Shown here piece after piece: positions 51,895 through 60,544 of a DNA stretch of 64,000 bases. Source of the DNA: Nonomuraea sp. SYSU D8015. GTDB lineage: Bacteria > Actinomycetota > Actinomycetes > Streptosporangiales > Streptosporangiaceae. Numbering within the stretch: position 1 is the stretch's first letter; each line of letters begins with the position of its first letter. The position numbers were made by a program, and so were the translations under genes. The notes beneath the pieces are model-generated. The model worked only from the letters and a program-made list of their open reading frames with translations, made no database searches and had not been told where the DNA came from. The stretch covers positions 186,001 to 250,000 of the forward strand of contig NZ_VJYI01000004.1 of assembly GCF_008065375.1 (NCBI RefSeq), read 5' to 3'.

Positions 51895-52733
51895 CCCTTC
51901 GTTGCACCCGCGGTGAGCCCACCGACCAGGTGACGTTCCGCGATGGCGTAGAACCCGAGCGCCGGCACCATGGCCAGGACCAGGTAGGCGAGGATGCGGG
52001 CGGTGTCGGAGGCGTACTGGCCCTGGAACTGCTGGATGCCGAGCGGCAGCGTCCAGCTGGCCTCCTCGCTGAAGACCACGAGCGGCAGCATGAAGTTGTT
52101 CCAGCTGCCCACGATGGCCAGGACCGAGACAGTGGCGATGGCGGGCCGGGCCATCGGCAGCAGGATCCGCCAGAAGAACCCGAACGGGGTGCAGCCGTCG
52201 ATGATGGCCGCCTCCTCGATCTCGCCCGGGATGCTCCTGAAGAAGCCGCGCAGGATGATGATCGTCAGCGGCAGGCCGAAGGCCGCCTGCGTCAGGATGA
52301 CGCCGAGGGGGTTGTCCAGCAGGCCGAACGTGCGCAGCAGCACGAAGATCGGCAGGATGGCCACCGCGAACGGGAACATCAGGCCCGCCGTGAACAGCGT
52401 GAACAGCGCCTCCCTGCCGCGGAAGGCGTACCGGGCGAAGATGAACCCCGCCAGCGCCGCGAACCCGACCGTCAGCACGGTCGTGACGACGGCGATGAAC
52501 GTGCTGTTCCACATCTGCAGCCAGAACGACCCCGAGCCGAGCACGTCGGTGTAGTTGGCGGTCACCCACGTCTCCGGCAGCCCGAAGGGGTTGGTCGACA
52601 GCTCGCTGTTCTCCTTGAACCCGCCGAGCAACGCGTAGACGACGGGGACGAGGATGAAGGCGCCGACGATCCACGCGATCGCGTGCAGAGGCAGCGTGGT
52701 GGCCCGGGGCTGGGACTTCTTGCGATGGATCAT
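51891..52733 (-). CDS. Sugar ABC transporter permease (MalG type)
   Basis: A 280-residue permease with six helices. N-terminal AIAWIVGAFILVPVVYALLGGFK, coupling loop EEAAIIDGCTPFGFFWRILLPMARPAIATV, and C-terminal IAERHLVGGLTAGATKG. Overlaps the first permease and the GH5 gene by 4 nt each. No ATPase gene is linked. Confidence 0.94.
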   Translation of the reverse strand: MIHRKKSQPRATTLPLHAIAWIVGAFILVPVVYALLGGFKENSELSTNPFGLPETWVTANYTDVLGSGSFWLQMWNSTFIAVVTTVLTVGFAALAGFIFARYAFRGREALFTLFTAGLMFPFAVAILPIFVLLRTFGLLDNPLGVILTQAAFGLPLTIIILRGFFRSIPGEIEEAAIIDGCTPFGFFWRILLPMARPAIATVSVLAIVGSWNNFMLPLVVFSEEASWTLPLGIQQFQGQYASDTARILAYLVLAMVPALGFYAIAERHLVGGLTAGATKG

Positions 52734-53689
52734 CGGCGGCCCCCCATGGTGGTGGTTGCCCCGGCGAGGTCGCGGCGCATCACGAAACGCTGGTAGACGA
52801 GGGCGAAGACGAGGCTGAGCACGAACATCACGACGCTGATCGCGCTGGCGTAACCGACCTGGGAGCGCTTGAACCCGTACTCCATCATGGTCACGGCCAT
52901 CGTCTCGGACGAGTGCGACGGCCCGCCCCCGGTGAGGATCCACACCAGGTCGAACAGCTGGATGGTGTAGATGACGGACAGGAAGACGCTGATCCGGATC
53001 GTCGGCCCGAGCAGCGGCAGCGTGATGTGCCTGAACGTCTTCCAGGTGGTCGCGCCGTCGATCTGGGCGGCCTCGATGAGCTCGTTGGGGATGTTCTGCC
53101 GGCCGGCCAGGTAGATCATCATGTGGAAGCCGAAGTACTTCCACGTCATGACCAGGAACAGCGACGGCATCACGGTGTCGGGGTCGGCCAGGAACTCCGA
53201 CTCGATCCCGAACACCGACAGCAGCTCGTTCGCCATGCCGGAGCCGGGCGAGAGGATCAGCGAGAACAGCACGCCGGTGATCACTTCGGACAGCACGTAC
53301 GGCGCGAAGAACACCAGCCGGTAGAGCGTCCGCCCGCGGATGCGCTGGTTGAGCAGCATCGCGATGGCCAGCGAGAACGGCAGCTGGATGCACACCGACA
53401 GCAGGACCAGCACCAGCAGGTGCCACATGTCCTGAACGAAGATCTCGGTGCCGAACAGCCGGGTGAAGTTGTCGAATCCGATGAAGTTGGTGGGCAGGCC
53501 CCCGAACCCGTTCCACCGGAAGGCGCTGGCGTAGACGGCCACCAGGATCGGTGCCACGACCAGCAGGAGGAACAGCACGAGGGCGGGCAGCAGGAAGAGA
53601 GTGATCGTCAGCCAACGACCGCGGCGCTTGGCGGCAGGGGCGGGGGCCGGAAGCATGACCGCCTCCGGCCCTCGGGTGAGTATCGTCAT
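52730..53689 (-). CDS. Sugar ABC transporter permease (MalF type)
   Basis: A 319-residue permease. After a short basic tail it has LTITLFLLPALVLFLLLVVAPILVAVYASAF, then the coupling loop IEAAQIDGATTWKTFRHITLPLLGPTIR, and QLFDLVWILTGGGPSHSSETMAV of CUT1 permeases. ATG 53689 overlaps the stop of the binding-protein gene by 4 nt. Confidence 0.94.
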   Translation of the reverse strand: MTILTRGPEAVMLPAPAPAAKRRGRWLTITLFLLPALVLFLLLVVAPILVAVYASAFRWNGFGGLPTNFIGFDNFTRLFGTEIFVQDMWHLLVLVLLSVCIQLPFSLAIAMLLNQRIRGRTLYRLVFFAPYVLSEVITGVLFSLILSPGSGMANELLSVFGIESEFLADPDTVMPSLFLVMTWKYFGFHMMIYLAGRQNIPNELIEAAQIDGATTWKTFRHITLPLLGPTIRISVFLSVIYTIQLFDLVWILTGGGPSHSSETMAVTMMEYGFKRSQVGYASAISVVMFVLSLVFALVYQRFVMRRDLAGATTTMGGRR

Positions 53690-54972
53690 TCTTCGCTCTT
53701 GGCCACTTCGGTGATGTCCTGGGTGACTTCCTCCGGCGTCTTCGTGCCGGCGATCAACTCGGCCACGCTGTCGTTGACCTGCTGGCCGACGGCCGGCGGG
53801 TACGCCTGGTCGAGGTAGAGCTGGTAGCCGCCGGCGTTGGCCAGCATGGTCGCCACCTGCTTGAGGTTCGCGTCCTTGACGGCACTCTCCTCGCCCTTGA
53901 GCACCGGCAGCACGCCGCCGGACTCCACGGCCTTGGAGTGGTTGCCCATCTCCGTCATGAACTTCACGAACGCGACGGCTTCCTTCGGCGCGTCCGCGCC
54001 CACGGCCAGGCCGCCGCCCCCGCCGAACGCGTCCGTGGCCGAGCCCTTGCCGCCCTCGACGGAGGGGAAGGGGAAGAAGCCGAGGTCGTCGCCCAGGCCC
54101 TTGCCCGCGTCGGCCTGCACGACAGGTGCCCACTGGCCCATGAGCTCCATGGCGGCCTTGCCGTTGCCCATCGTCGCCGCCTGCCCGTCAGGCGTGGAGT
54201 AGGCCGCCCCGAGGAAGCCCTTCTGGAACGGCTGCAGGTCGGCCAGCGCCTTGACCTGCTGTCCCGCGGCGACGAAGTCGGGCTTGTTGAAGTCCTTGTC
54301 CACTGCCGCCTGCTTGAGCGCGTCGAGGCCGGCGATGCGCATGGCGAGGTAGGCCCAGTAGTAGTGGCCGGGCCATTTCTCCTTGCCGGCCAGGGCGATC
54401 GGGGTGATGCCGGCCGCCTTGAGCTTCTTGACGTCCTCGAGGAACGCGGACCACGTCGCCGGTGGCTGCGTGATGCCCGCCTTCTCGAAAAGTTTCTTGT
54501 TGTACCAGAAACCCACCGCCCCGATGTCGGTGGGCAGCCCATACGTCTTGCCGTCGAACTGGTACGCGCTCAGCGCCGCCGGCGTGAAGGTCGGCAGGAC
54601 GTCGGCGACGTCGCCGGAGATGTCCTTGACCAGCCCCGCGTCGATCTGCTGCTTCAGCACCCCGCCGCCCCAGGTGGCGAACAGGTCGGGCGCCTTGCCG
54701 GACTGCGTGATCGTGGTGAGCTTCGCCTTGTAGGCGTCATTTTCCAGGACCGTCTGCTTGATCGTGACGTTGGGGTTCTTGGCCATGAACTCCTTGGCGC
54801 GCTGCTCCCAGAGGGACTTGAGCGGCTCGGTGGTCGACAGGTGCCACCACTCGAGCGTGACCTTCCCGGGCGCGCCGCCCTGGCCGGGCTGCGTGGTCGC
54901 GGAGCCACCGCCACCACCGCCACAACCGGCCACGAGCACGGCGGCCGCGATCAACACCAAACTACGTTTCAT
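53686..54972 (-). CDS. Sugar ABC transporter substrate-binding lipoprotein
   Basis: A 428-residue CUT1 binding protein. The lipobox LVAGCGGGG gives an acylated Cys at about residue 17; the mature domain begins VTLEWWHLSTTEPLKSLWEQRAKEFMAKNP and has YGLPTDIGAVGFWYNKKLFEKAG. First gene of the four-gene unit. It is preceded by a TTGACG-18-TAAGCT promoter and CGAAA-N-TTTCG operators shared with the divergent lacI-type gene, so uptake should be induced by its own substrate. Confidence 0.93.
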   Translation of the reverse strand: MKRSLVLIAAAVLVAGCGGGGGGSATTQPGQGGAPGKVTLEWWHLSTTEPLKSLWEQRAKEFMAKNPNVTIKQTVLENDAYKAKLTTITQSGKAPDLFATWGGGVLKQQIDAGLVKDISGDVADVLPTFTPAALSAYQFDGKTYGLPTDIGAVGFWYNKKLFEKAGITQPPATWSAFLEDVKKLKAAGITPIALAGKEKWPGHYYWAYLAMRIAGLDALKQAAVDKDFNKPDFVAAGQQVKALADLQPFQKGFLGAAYSTPDGQAATMGNGKAAMELMGQWAPVVQADAGKGLGDDLGFFPFPSVEGGKGSATDAFGGGGGLAVGADAPKEAVAFVKFMTEMGNHSKAVESGGVLPVLKGEESAVKDANLKQVATMLANAGGYQLYLDQAYPPAVGQQVNDSVAELIAGTKTPEEVTQDITEVAKSEE

Positions 54973-54996
54973 TCAGGGGTCCCTTCCTCAGCGTGG

Positions 54997-55065
54997 CGAA
55001 AGTTTCGTGAACCCCCCGATAGTTTCTTACGGCGGAGCTTAGGTAAATGGCATGTAAAGCGTCAA
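54997..55065 (-). promoter_or_regulatory. Promoter and two operators of the GH5 importer unit
   Basis: On the minus strand TTGACG (55065-55060) and TAAGCT (55041-55036) are 18 bp apart. CGAAAGTTTCG (54997-55007) lies in the 5' leader and the half-degenerate CGATAGTTTCT (55017-55027) just past the start site. CGAAA-N-TTTCG boxes are known in front of Streptomyces xylanase genes and are bound by LacI-type regulators. Confidence 0.7.
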
Positions 55066-55090
55066 CACCCCCAGGGAGAGCGACGCCAAA

Positions 55091-55110
55091 CCGAAACTTT
55101 CGGATACACT
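55091..55110 (+). promoter_or_regulatory. Operator and -10 box of the second lacI gene
   Basis: CCGAAACTTTCGG (55091-55103) is a perfect odd palindrome immediately before the -10 box TACACT (55105-55110), which ends 7 nt before the GTG start. The regulator probably represses itself, from a leaderless transcript. Confidence 0.7.
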
Positions 55111-55117
55111 CCCGATC

Positions 55118-56128
55118 GTGTCAGCGAAGAGGCGGGTCACGATCGCACTGATCGCGGAAGAGGCCGGGGTGTCCATCCCCACGGTCTCGAAGGTCATCAA
55201 CGGGCGCCCGGAGGTCGCTCCGGCGACCCGCCATCGGGTCGAACGTTTGCTCCAGGAACACGGCTACCAACGCCGCGTCAGCCAGGACGACACCCCGGCC
55301 GGCCTGGTCGACCTGGTCTTCGCCGAGATCGAGTCGCCGTGGGCCATGGAGATCGTGCGCGGGGCCGAGAGCGCCGCCCACGAGGCCGGGGCCAGCGTCG
55401 TCATCTCGGTCCTCCACACGCACGCCGGGCCCGGGCGCGACTGGCTCGAACGCTTGGCCGCCCGCCGCACGGACGGCGTGGTCATCGTCGCGTCCCGCCT
55501 GTCCACCGGCATCCAGGCGCAGCTGAGCGCGCGCTCGCTGCCGTTCGCGGTGGTGGACCCGGAGGGCGAGCCGGCTCCGGGTGTGGTCTCGGTCGGCGCC
55601 ACCAACTGGAACGGCGGCCTGGCCGCCACCCGGCACCTGCTGGAGCTGGGGCATCGCCGCATCGGCATGATCAGCGGCCCGGCGGACATGCTGTGCAGCC
55701 AGGCCCGCATAGACGGCTACCGCGCCGCGCTGGAGACGGCGGGGGTGCCGCTCGCGCCCGAGCTGGTGAGGCGGGGAACGTTCCTGGTCGAATCCGGCCA
55801 CGACGAGGGCCACGCCCTGCTGTCCCTGGAGGATCCGCCGACGGCCATCTTCGCCGGCAGCGACCTGATGGCGTTCGGCGTGTTCGAGGCGGCCCGGCAG
55901 CGCGGGCTGCGTGTGCCCGAGGACCTGAGCGTGGTCGGCTTCGACGACCTGCCTCTGGCCAAGTCGGCCTGGCCCCCGCTGACCACGGTCCGCCAGCCGC
56001 TGCAGGAGATGGCGGCGCTCGCCACCCGTACGGTGCTGGCCATGGGGCGGGGCGAGGTGCCGGAGACCAAGCGCGTGGAACTGGCCACGGAGCTGATCGT
56101 CCGCGAGAGCACGGCCCGGTACGAGTGA
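55118..56128 (+). CDS. LacI-family transcriptional regulator
   Basis: A 336-residue repressor with the LacI head TIALIAEEAGVSIPTVSKVINGRPEVAPATRHRVERLL and effector domain AGLVDLVFAEIESPWAMEIVRGAE... through VVGFDDLPLAKSAWPPLTTVRQPLQEM. The head resembles the XylR/BxlR-like regulators of xylan and beta-glucan genes, which fits the CGAAA-N-TTTCG sites around it. It is divergent from the GH5 importer unit and probably governs that unit only. Confidence 0.94.
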   Translation: MSAKRRVTIALIAEEAGVSIPTVSKVINGRPEVAPATRHRVERLLQEHGYQRRVSQDDTPAGLVDLVFAEIESPWAMEIVRGAESAAHEAGASVVISVLHTHAGPGRDWLERLAARRTDGVVIVASRLSTGIQAQLSARSLPFAVVDPEGEPAPGVVSVGATNWNGGLAATRHLLELGHRRIGMISGPADMLCSQARIDGYRAALETAGVPLAPELVRRGTFLVESGHDEGHALLSLEDPPTAIFAGSDLMAFGVFEAARQRGLRVPEDLSVVGFDDLPLAKSAWPPLTTVRQPLQEMAALATRTVLAMGRGEVPETKRVELATELIVRESTARYE

Positions 56129-56215
56129 CCGCTTAGGGCGGGTCCGTACCGGGAGGGATCTTTAGTCCCCTGGCGCGTCTTCTGACTCCATGCCACATGC
56201 CTTCTGTTACTGTCG

Positions 56216-56236
56216 GCAATGTCGTGATTACATTGC
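56216..56236. promoter_or_regulatory. Inverted repeat before the flavin hydroxylase
   Basis: GCAATGT (56216-56222) and ACATTGC (56230-56236) are a perfect 7-bp inverted repeat with a 7-bp spacer, 19 bp before the GTG start. Its position suits a repressor; no regulator gene is adjacent other than lacI, whose head recognises a different sequence. Confidence 0.5.
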
Positions 56237-56254
56237 GTCACAACAGGAGTTCCT

Positions 56255-57463
56255 GTGAAGGTCGCCTGCGTCGGCGGCGGACCCGCCAGCCTGTACTTCT
56301 CGATCCTGATGAAACGGGTGGACCCGTCCCATGAGATCACCGTCTATGAGCGGAACCCGGCAGGGTCCACGTATGGCTGGGGTGTGACCTATTGGGACGA
56401 ACTGCTACCCAACCTCCATGACGCTGACGCCGAGTCGGCCCAGGCCATCGCGGAGGGCTCGGTCCGCTGGGACACCTGGGTCATGACCATCCGCGACCGC
56501 GTGACGGTGACGGCGGAGCACGGGGACGAGGGCTTCGGCATCGGCCGGCGGGAGCTGCTCGGCATCTTCGAGAAACGGGCCCGCGCCCTCGGCGTGCGCA
56601 TCGAGTTCGAGCACGAGATCGCCGACGAGCGCGAAGTGGCCGACGCCGACCTCGTCGTCGCCGGTGACGGTGTCAACAGCGGGTTGCGGGAGCGCCACTC
56701 CGGCCATTTCGGCACCCAGGTCGTGGTCGGGCGCCACAAGTACATCTGGCTCGGCACCACGAAGATCTTCGACGCGTTCACCTTCGCCTTCGTGCCGACC
56801 CCGCACGGCTGGATCTGGTGTTACGGCTACGGATTCGGCAAGGACCACAGCACCTGCGTCGTCGAGTGCCCCCCAGAGTCCTGGAGAGGGCTCGGGTTCC
56901 ACGAGGCGAACGAGGCCGACAGCCTGGCCCTGCTGGAAAAGCTGTTCGCCGACATGCTGGACGGGCACCCGCTGATCGGGCGGACGCAGGGCGACGGCAG
57001 CGCGCACTGGCTGAACTTCCGCACCCTGACCAACCGGACGTGGCACCGCGGCAAGCTCGTCCTGGCCGGGGACGCCGCGCACACCACGCACTATTCCATC
57101 GGCGCCGGCACCGTGCTGGCGCTGGGGGACGCAGCCGCCCTGGTCGCCGCGCTCCACACGACGCCGGACCTGCAGCGCGCGCTCGCCCGTTACGAACGGG
57201 AACGCAAATCCGCGATCCGCACCGCCCAGCGGGCGGCCCGGCAGAGCGCCCGGTGGTTCGAGGACCTCCCGCGCTACATCGACCTACCACCGGAGCAGAC
57301 GTTCGCGCTGCTCGGCCGGCGACACTCCGTGGTGCTCCCGCACGTCCCGCCCTCGCTGTACTACCGGGTCGACCAGGCGGCCGAACGGTTCAGCTCGCTG
57401 CCCGTCCTCAGGAAGTGGCGGGGGCCGAAGCCCGCCGGGAACGAGACAGGGCCGGCCGAATGA
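56255..57463 (+). CDS. FAD-dependent monooxygenase, salicylyl/anthraniloyl-CoA hydroxylase-like
   Basis: A 402-residue flavoprotein. GxGxxG is VACVGGGPASLYFSILMKRVDP, followed by VYERNPAGSTYGWGVTYWDELLPNL, a block characteristic of the N-terminal half of salicylyl-CoA 5-hydroxylase and anthraniloyl-CoA monooxygenase. Later LVVAGDGVNSGLRERH and LVLAGDAAHTTHYSIGAGTVLALGDAA bind FAD. The C-terminal old-yellow-enzyme half of anthraniloyl-CoA monooxygenase is absent, so a salicylyl-CoA-type ring hydroxylation is more likely. AGGAG lies 5 nt before the GTG. It stands alone. Confidence 0.88.
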   Translation: MKVACVGGGPASLYFSILMKRVDPSHEITVYERNPAGSTYGWGVTYWDELLPNLHDADAESAQAIAEGSVRWDTWVMTIRDRVTVTAEHGDEGFGIGRRELLGIFEKRARALGVRIEFEHEIADEREVADADLVVAGDGVNSGLRERHSGHFGTQVVVGRHKYIWLGTTKIFDAFTFAFVPTPHGWIWCYGYGFGKDHSTCVVECPPESWRGLGFHEANEADSLALLEKLFADMLDGHPLIGRTQGDGSAHWLNFRTLTNRTWHRGKLVLAGDAAHTTHYSIGAGTVLALGDAAALVAALHTTPDLQRALARYERERKSAIRTAQRAARQSARWFEDLPRYIDLPPEQTFALLGRRHSVVLPHVPPSLYYRVDQAAERFSSLPVLRKWRGPKPAGNETGPAE

Positions 57464-57479
57464 GGCCGGGCGGGCGCGC

Positions 57480-57620
57480 TCAGCGCTCCGGGTGGCCCTC
57501 GTCGGCCCGGTGGACGCGGCTCCAGGTGGCGCCGCAGCCGCAGCGGTAGTCCTCGACCAGGTCACCGTCCTCGGTGACGGCCATGCCTTGGCGGACGCGG
57601 ACGTGGACGTGCTCGCTCAT
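57480..57620 (-). CDS. Small 46-residue protein with CGC motif
   Basis: MSEHVHVRVRQGMAVTED begins a 46-residue hydrophilic protein that ends YRCGCGATWSRVHRADEGHPER. The CxC pair and adjacent His could be half of a zinc-binding knuckle. A GGAAG ribosome site lies 7 nt before ATG 57620, codon use is normal, and the stop is 16 bp from the convergent hydroxylase gene. No family is recognised. Confidence 0.65.
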   Translation of the reverse strand: MSEHVHVRVRQGMAVTEDGDLVEDYRCGCGATWSRVHRADEGHPER

Positions 57621-57701
57621 GGGGGTCTTCCTTGCCAGGCGTTTGCGCAGTTCACAGCGTACGCCAGCGTACCGCCACCGCTGCGGCCTTTACCGCGTCC
57701 T

Positions 57702-59399
57702 TCAGTGGAAGGAGGATCCACGCGGCTCCTGGCCGTTCACGCTGCCGACGCAGCGGTAGAAGCGCACCCCGTCCTCGAACTGCGCCTGGGACGGCGGCAT
57801 GACGTCGGCCTGCCATCTGGCGGCCGCGATCGTCCTGGCCGCGCCGACCCTGCTGGCCAGGAGCACCGTGCGGTTGCAGACCCGTTTGACCGTCGGGTGC
57901 CTGGCGAGGTCCTGCTGCACGTACGTCTCGGCGTCCTTGGGGATCGGGGCCACCGCGAACGTCTCCCACGAGTGCCTCTCCTCGCAGCCGAGCCGCCGGG
58001 CCTTGGTGTCGCCCACGATGATCACCATGCCGCCCCAGCACTCCGACTCCCGCACGCAGGCTGCTCCGGCGTCGCGCACCTTGGCGGCCGGGCAGTTCTC
58101 CGTGTAGGTGTCCAGCCCCGTGAACACGCCGGCGGGCTTCCGCGTGGCCTCCTTCGTGCTCTCCTCGGTCGGCTCCGTGGCGTCGGGCTGGGCCTGCCGG
58201 GTCTCCGGCTGCTGGATGACCTGGTTGTAGATGATCGCGCCGCCGCCTGCAACGATCACCAGGGAGAGGGCGGCGATGATCGCGACCAGGGCCTTGTTGA
58301 CACCGTGAGGTGTGGGCGGCCGGGTGTCGTGCCGGCTGCCCGGGGGCGGCTCGGTGTGGTGCTGCCCGGTCCCTGGGAAGTGCGCCGGAAACGGGGCTCC
58401 GGCCTGCGGGGGCACCGCCGGGTTGACGGGCGCGGGCACGGAACGGGCGAACGGCGCGGCGTGGTGCCCGGACGGTGCGGCAGGGTGGCCGGAAGGTGGG
58501 CCGGACGGTGCGGCAGGATGGCCGGGCGACGGGGCGGACGGCGCCGTGTGGTGGCCCGGCGGAGGGACGGGTGGCGCCGAGTGGCGGCCTGAAGGCGACG
58601 GGCTCAGGGGGACGGCGGCGAGGGCGTCGCGGAAGGCGGCGGCGCTCGGAGGCCGTTCCCGCGGATCGCTGGCCAGCGCCTGCCGCAGCACGGCGGTCAG
58701 CGCGGGCGGCACCCCCGGGATCTCCGGAACCGGGAGGCGGTGCAGGGCCAGGATCATGGCCAGGTTCGGGACGCCGTTCTCCGGGAAGCGGGGCGGGCGG
58801 CCGGACAGCAGGGCGTAGACGGTGGCCGCCAGGGCGTACACGTCGCCGGCCGGACTCGGCTCGGCCAGGTCGAAGGCCTCGGGCGGCGCGTACGAAGGCG
58901 TCAACGACTCCCTCGTCACCGAGGCCTCCGGCCCGGAGGCGGGCATCGTGGCCAGGCCGAAGTCCGACAAAGCCACCTGGCCGTAGCGGTTGATGAGAAG
59001 GTTGCCCGGCTTCACGTCGCGGTGCAGAACGCCCTGCTCGTGCGCGGCGGCCAGCGCGTCCGCGATGCGCACGCCCACGTCCCGCGCCTCGGCGGGGCCG
59101 AGCCTGCGACCGGACAGGGAGCCGCCCGGACAGAGCTCGAGCACCATGTAAGGCCGCCCGTCGGGCAGCAGGCCCGCGTCGTAGACCGGCACCACATGGG
59201 GATGCCCGGACAGGGCACCGGCCGCGGTGACCTCGCGGATGAAGCGGCGCCGGTCGCGGTCGGACAGCAGGACCCGGTTGTCGACCTTGAGCGCGACCTC
59301 ACGGCCCACGGCCGACTGCAGGGCGAGGTACACGACACCGAAGCCGCCCTGCCCGATCACGCCCTTGATCTCGTAGCCGGGCACGGATAATTCGGACAC
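57702..59399 (-). CDS. Membrane Ser/Thr protein kinase (Hanks type)
   Basis: A 565-residue kinase. Catalytic part 1-260: VIGQGGFGVVYLA, EVALKVD, HRDVKPGNLLI, DFGLA, and an activation segment SYAPPEAF in which APE is replaced by PPE. Then about 100 residues of Pro/Gly/His-rich linker (APPVPPPGHHTAPSAPSPGHP...), a membrane helix (ALVAIIAALSLVIVAGGGAIIY, near 370), and an exposed domain of about 165 residues with paired Cys (AACVRESECWGG, RLGCEERHSWETFA, RVCNR, RCVG). The outer part resembles septum-formation-type small domains. Signal unknown. Confidence 0.93.
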   Translation of the reverse strand: MSELSVPGYEIKGVIGQGGFGVVYLALQSAVGREVALKVDNRVLLSDRDRRRFIREVTAAGALSGHPHVVPVYDAGLLPDGRPYMVLELCPGGSLSGRRLGPAEARDVGVRIADALAAAHEQGVLHRDVKPGNLLINRYGQVALSDFGLATMPASGPEASVTRESLTPSYAPPEAFDLAEPSPAGDVYALAATVYALLSGRPPRFPENGVPNLAMILALHRLPVPEIPGVPPALTAVLRQALASDPRERPPSAAAFRDALAAVPLSPSPSGRHSAPPVPPPGHHTAPSAPSPGHPAAPSGPPSGHPAAPSGHHAAPFARSVPAPVNPAVPPQAGAPFPAHFPGTGQHHTEPPPGSRHDTRPPTPHGVNKALVAIIAALSLVIVAGGGAIIYNQVIQQPETRQAQPDATEPTEESTKEATRKPAGVFTGLDTYTENCPAAKVRDAGAACVRESECWGGMVIIVGDTKARRLGCEERHSWETFAVAPIPKDAETYVQQDLARHPTVKRVCNRTVLLASRVGAARTIAAARWQADVMPPSQAQFEDGVRFYRCVGSVNGQEPRGSSFH

Positions 59400-59470
59400 G
59401 CGCCGAAGCGTACACGGTGAAGATTCAATCGATCTTGTGTTTGAACCCCTCGGGGCCGCGGACCCTCAGG

Positions 59471-59932
59471 TCAGCGTCTCAGGCCGGGGACCAGGCGGTC
59501 GGCCAGCTCTTCCAGAGCCTCGACGGTCTCGCGTACGCGGTCGCGGTCGTCCGTGCCCAACGCGGTGGCCAGCACGTCGTCGATCGGCGTGTCACGCACC
59601 CGCGTCACCTGCTCCGGCACCTCCGGCACCTCCGGGGCCTCGCGGAGTACTGTCCGCCGCCCGTCTCCCGGGTCAGTCTCGGCGAGCACCGCGCCCGCCG
59701 ACCGCAGGCGGGCGACGGTGGCCGACACGGCGCTCTGCGGCAGGCCGGAGCGGGTGGCGATCTCGCCCACGGTGGTGCCGGGGTGGCCGCGCAGGTCGCT
59801 CAGCACGATCAGGACCGTGCGCAGGCTCGCCGACTGCTCGCCGATGCCCTCGCTCGGCATCGCGTCCTCGCCGATCCTCATCAACGTCCGGCCCAACAGG
59901 AACAGCTCGACCCCGTTCACCTTCAGCAACAT
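59471..59932 (-). CDS. MarR-family transcriptional regulator
   Basis: A 153-residue winged-helix protein. The helix-turn-helix reads TTVGEIATRSGLPQSAVSATVARLRSAGAV and the wing ETDPGDGRRTVL. ATG 59932 is used; no clear ribosome site is present. It is divergent from the MazG-like gene with 29 bp between starts, so it may regulate that gene or itself. A Glu/Pro-rich loop (EAPEVPEVPEQ) follows the wing. Confidence 0.82.
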   Translation of the reverse strand: MLLKVNGVELFLLGRTLMRIGEDAMPSEGIGEQSASLRTVLIVLSDLRGHPGTTVGEIATRSGLPQSAVSATVARLRSAGAVLAETDPGDGRRTVLREAPEVPEVPEQVTRVRDTPIDDVLATALGTDDRDRVRETVEALEELADRLVPGLRR

Positions 59933-59961
59933 ACCGGCGGGGGTGGGTAGGGTCGTGGGAC

Positions 59962-60351
59962 GTGACGACGGAGTTGGAGCACCTTGCCGTACGCCTGCGG
60001 GACTTTGCCCGGGCAAGGGATTGGGAGCAGTTCCACACGCCGAAGAACCTGGTGATGGCGCTGGCGGGCGAGGTGGGGGAGCTGGTGGCCGAATTCCAGT
60101 GGCTCACCGCCGACGAGTCCGGGAGCCCGGATCCCGACACGCTGGCCAGGGTGCGTACGGAGCTGGGTGACGTCACGCTCTACCTGGTGCGGTTGGCCGA
60201 CGTGCTCGGGGTGGATCTCGTGGCGGCGGCGCGGGACAAGCTCGACGACAACGAGCGCCGCTACGACGCGGCCGTCTATCGCGGCTCGGCCAGGAAGGCA
60301 CCGCCCCTCCCCGGGCACCGGCTGAGGCCGCCCTCTCCGGGCGCCCCATGA
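59962..60351 (+). CDS. MazG-like nucleotide pyrophosphohydrolase
   Basis: A 129-residue all-helical house-cleaning NTPase of the dCTPP1/MazG family, which hydrolyses aberrant dNTPs to dNMP and pyrophosphate. It shows WEQFHTPKNLVMALAGEVGELVAEFQW with the metal-binding ExxE, and later LGDVTLYLVRLADVLGVDLVAAARDKLDDNERRY with the second acidic set (ExxD type). GTG 59962 follows a -10 box TAGGGT by 8 nt, so it is probably leaderless. Its 3' end runs past the tail of the damaged MFS gene. Confidence 0.9.
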   Translation: MTTELEHLAVRLRDFARARDWEQFHTPKNLVMALAGEVGELVAEFQWLTADESGSPDPDTLARVRTELGDVTLYLVRLADVLGVDLVAAARDKLDDNERRYDAAVYRGSARKAPPLPGHRLRPPSPGAP

Positions 60352-60544
60352 GCCCGCCGTCCACGGGGCGTCGCGCCGCCCATCCCACGTTCATGTCCTG
60401 CATGTCCTGCACGACGGGGTGTGGAGATCACGGCCCGTTCGGTGCCGGGCCAGGGATCGGTCGTGGCCTCGCCGGAGGTCGCCACGTCGCCGCTGCGCGC
60501 ACCGCCGTAAGCCGGCGGGTCAGGCCGCGGCGCCGTACGGGTGG

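Noticed and set aside
56129..56215. GGGA/TCCC hairpin after the second lacI gene as a terminator
   Set aside because: The pairing is short and imperfect, so I could not support it.
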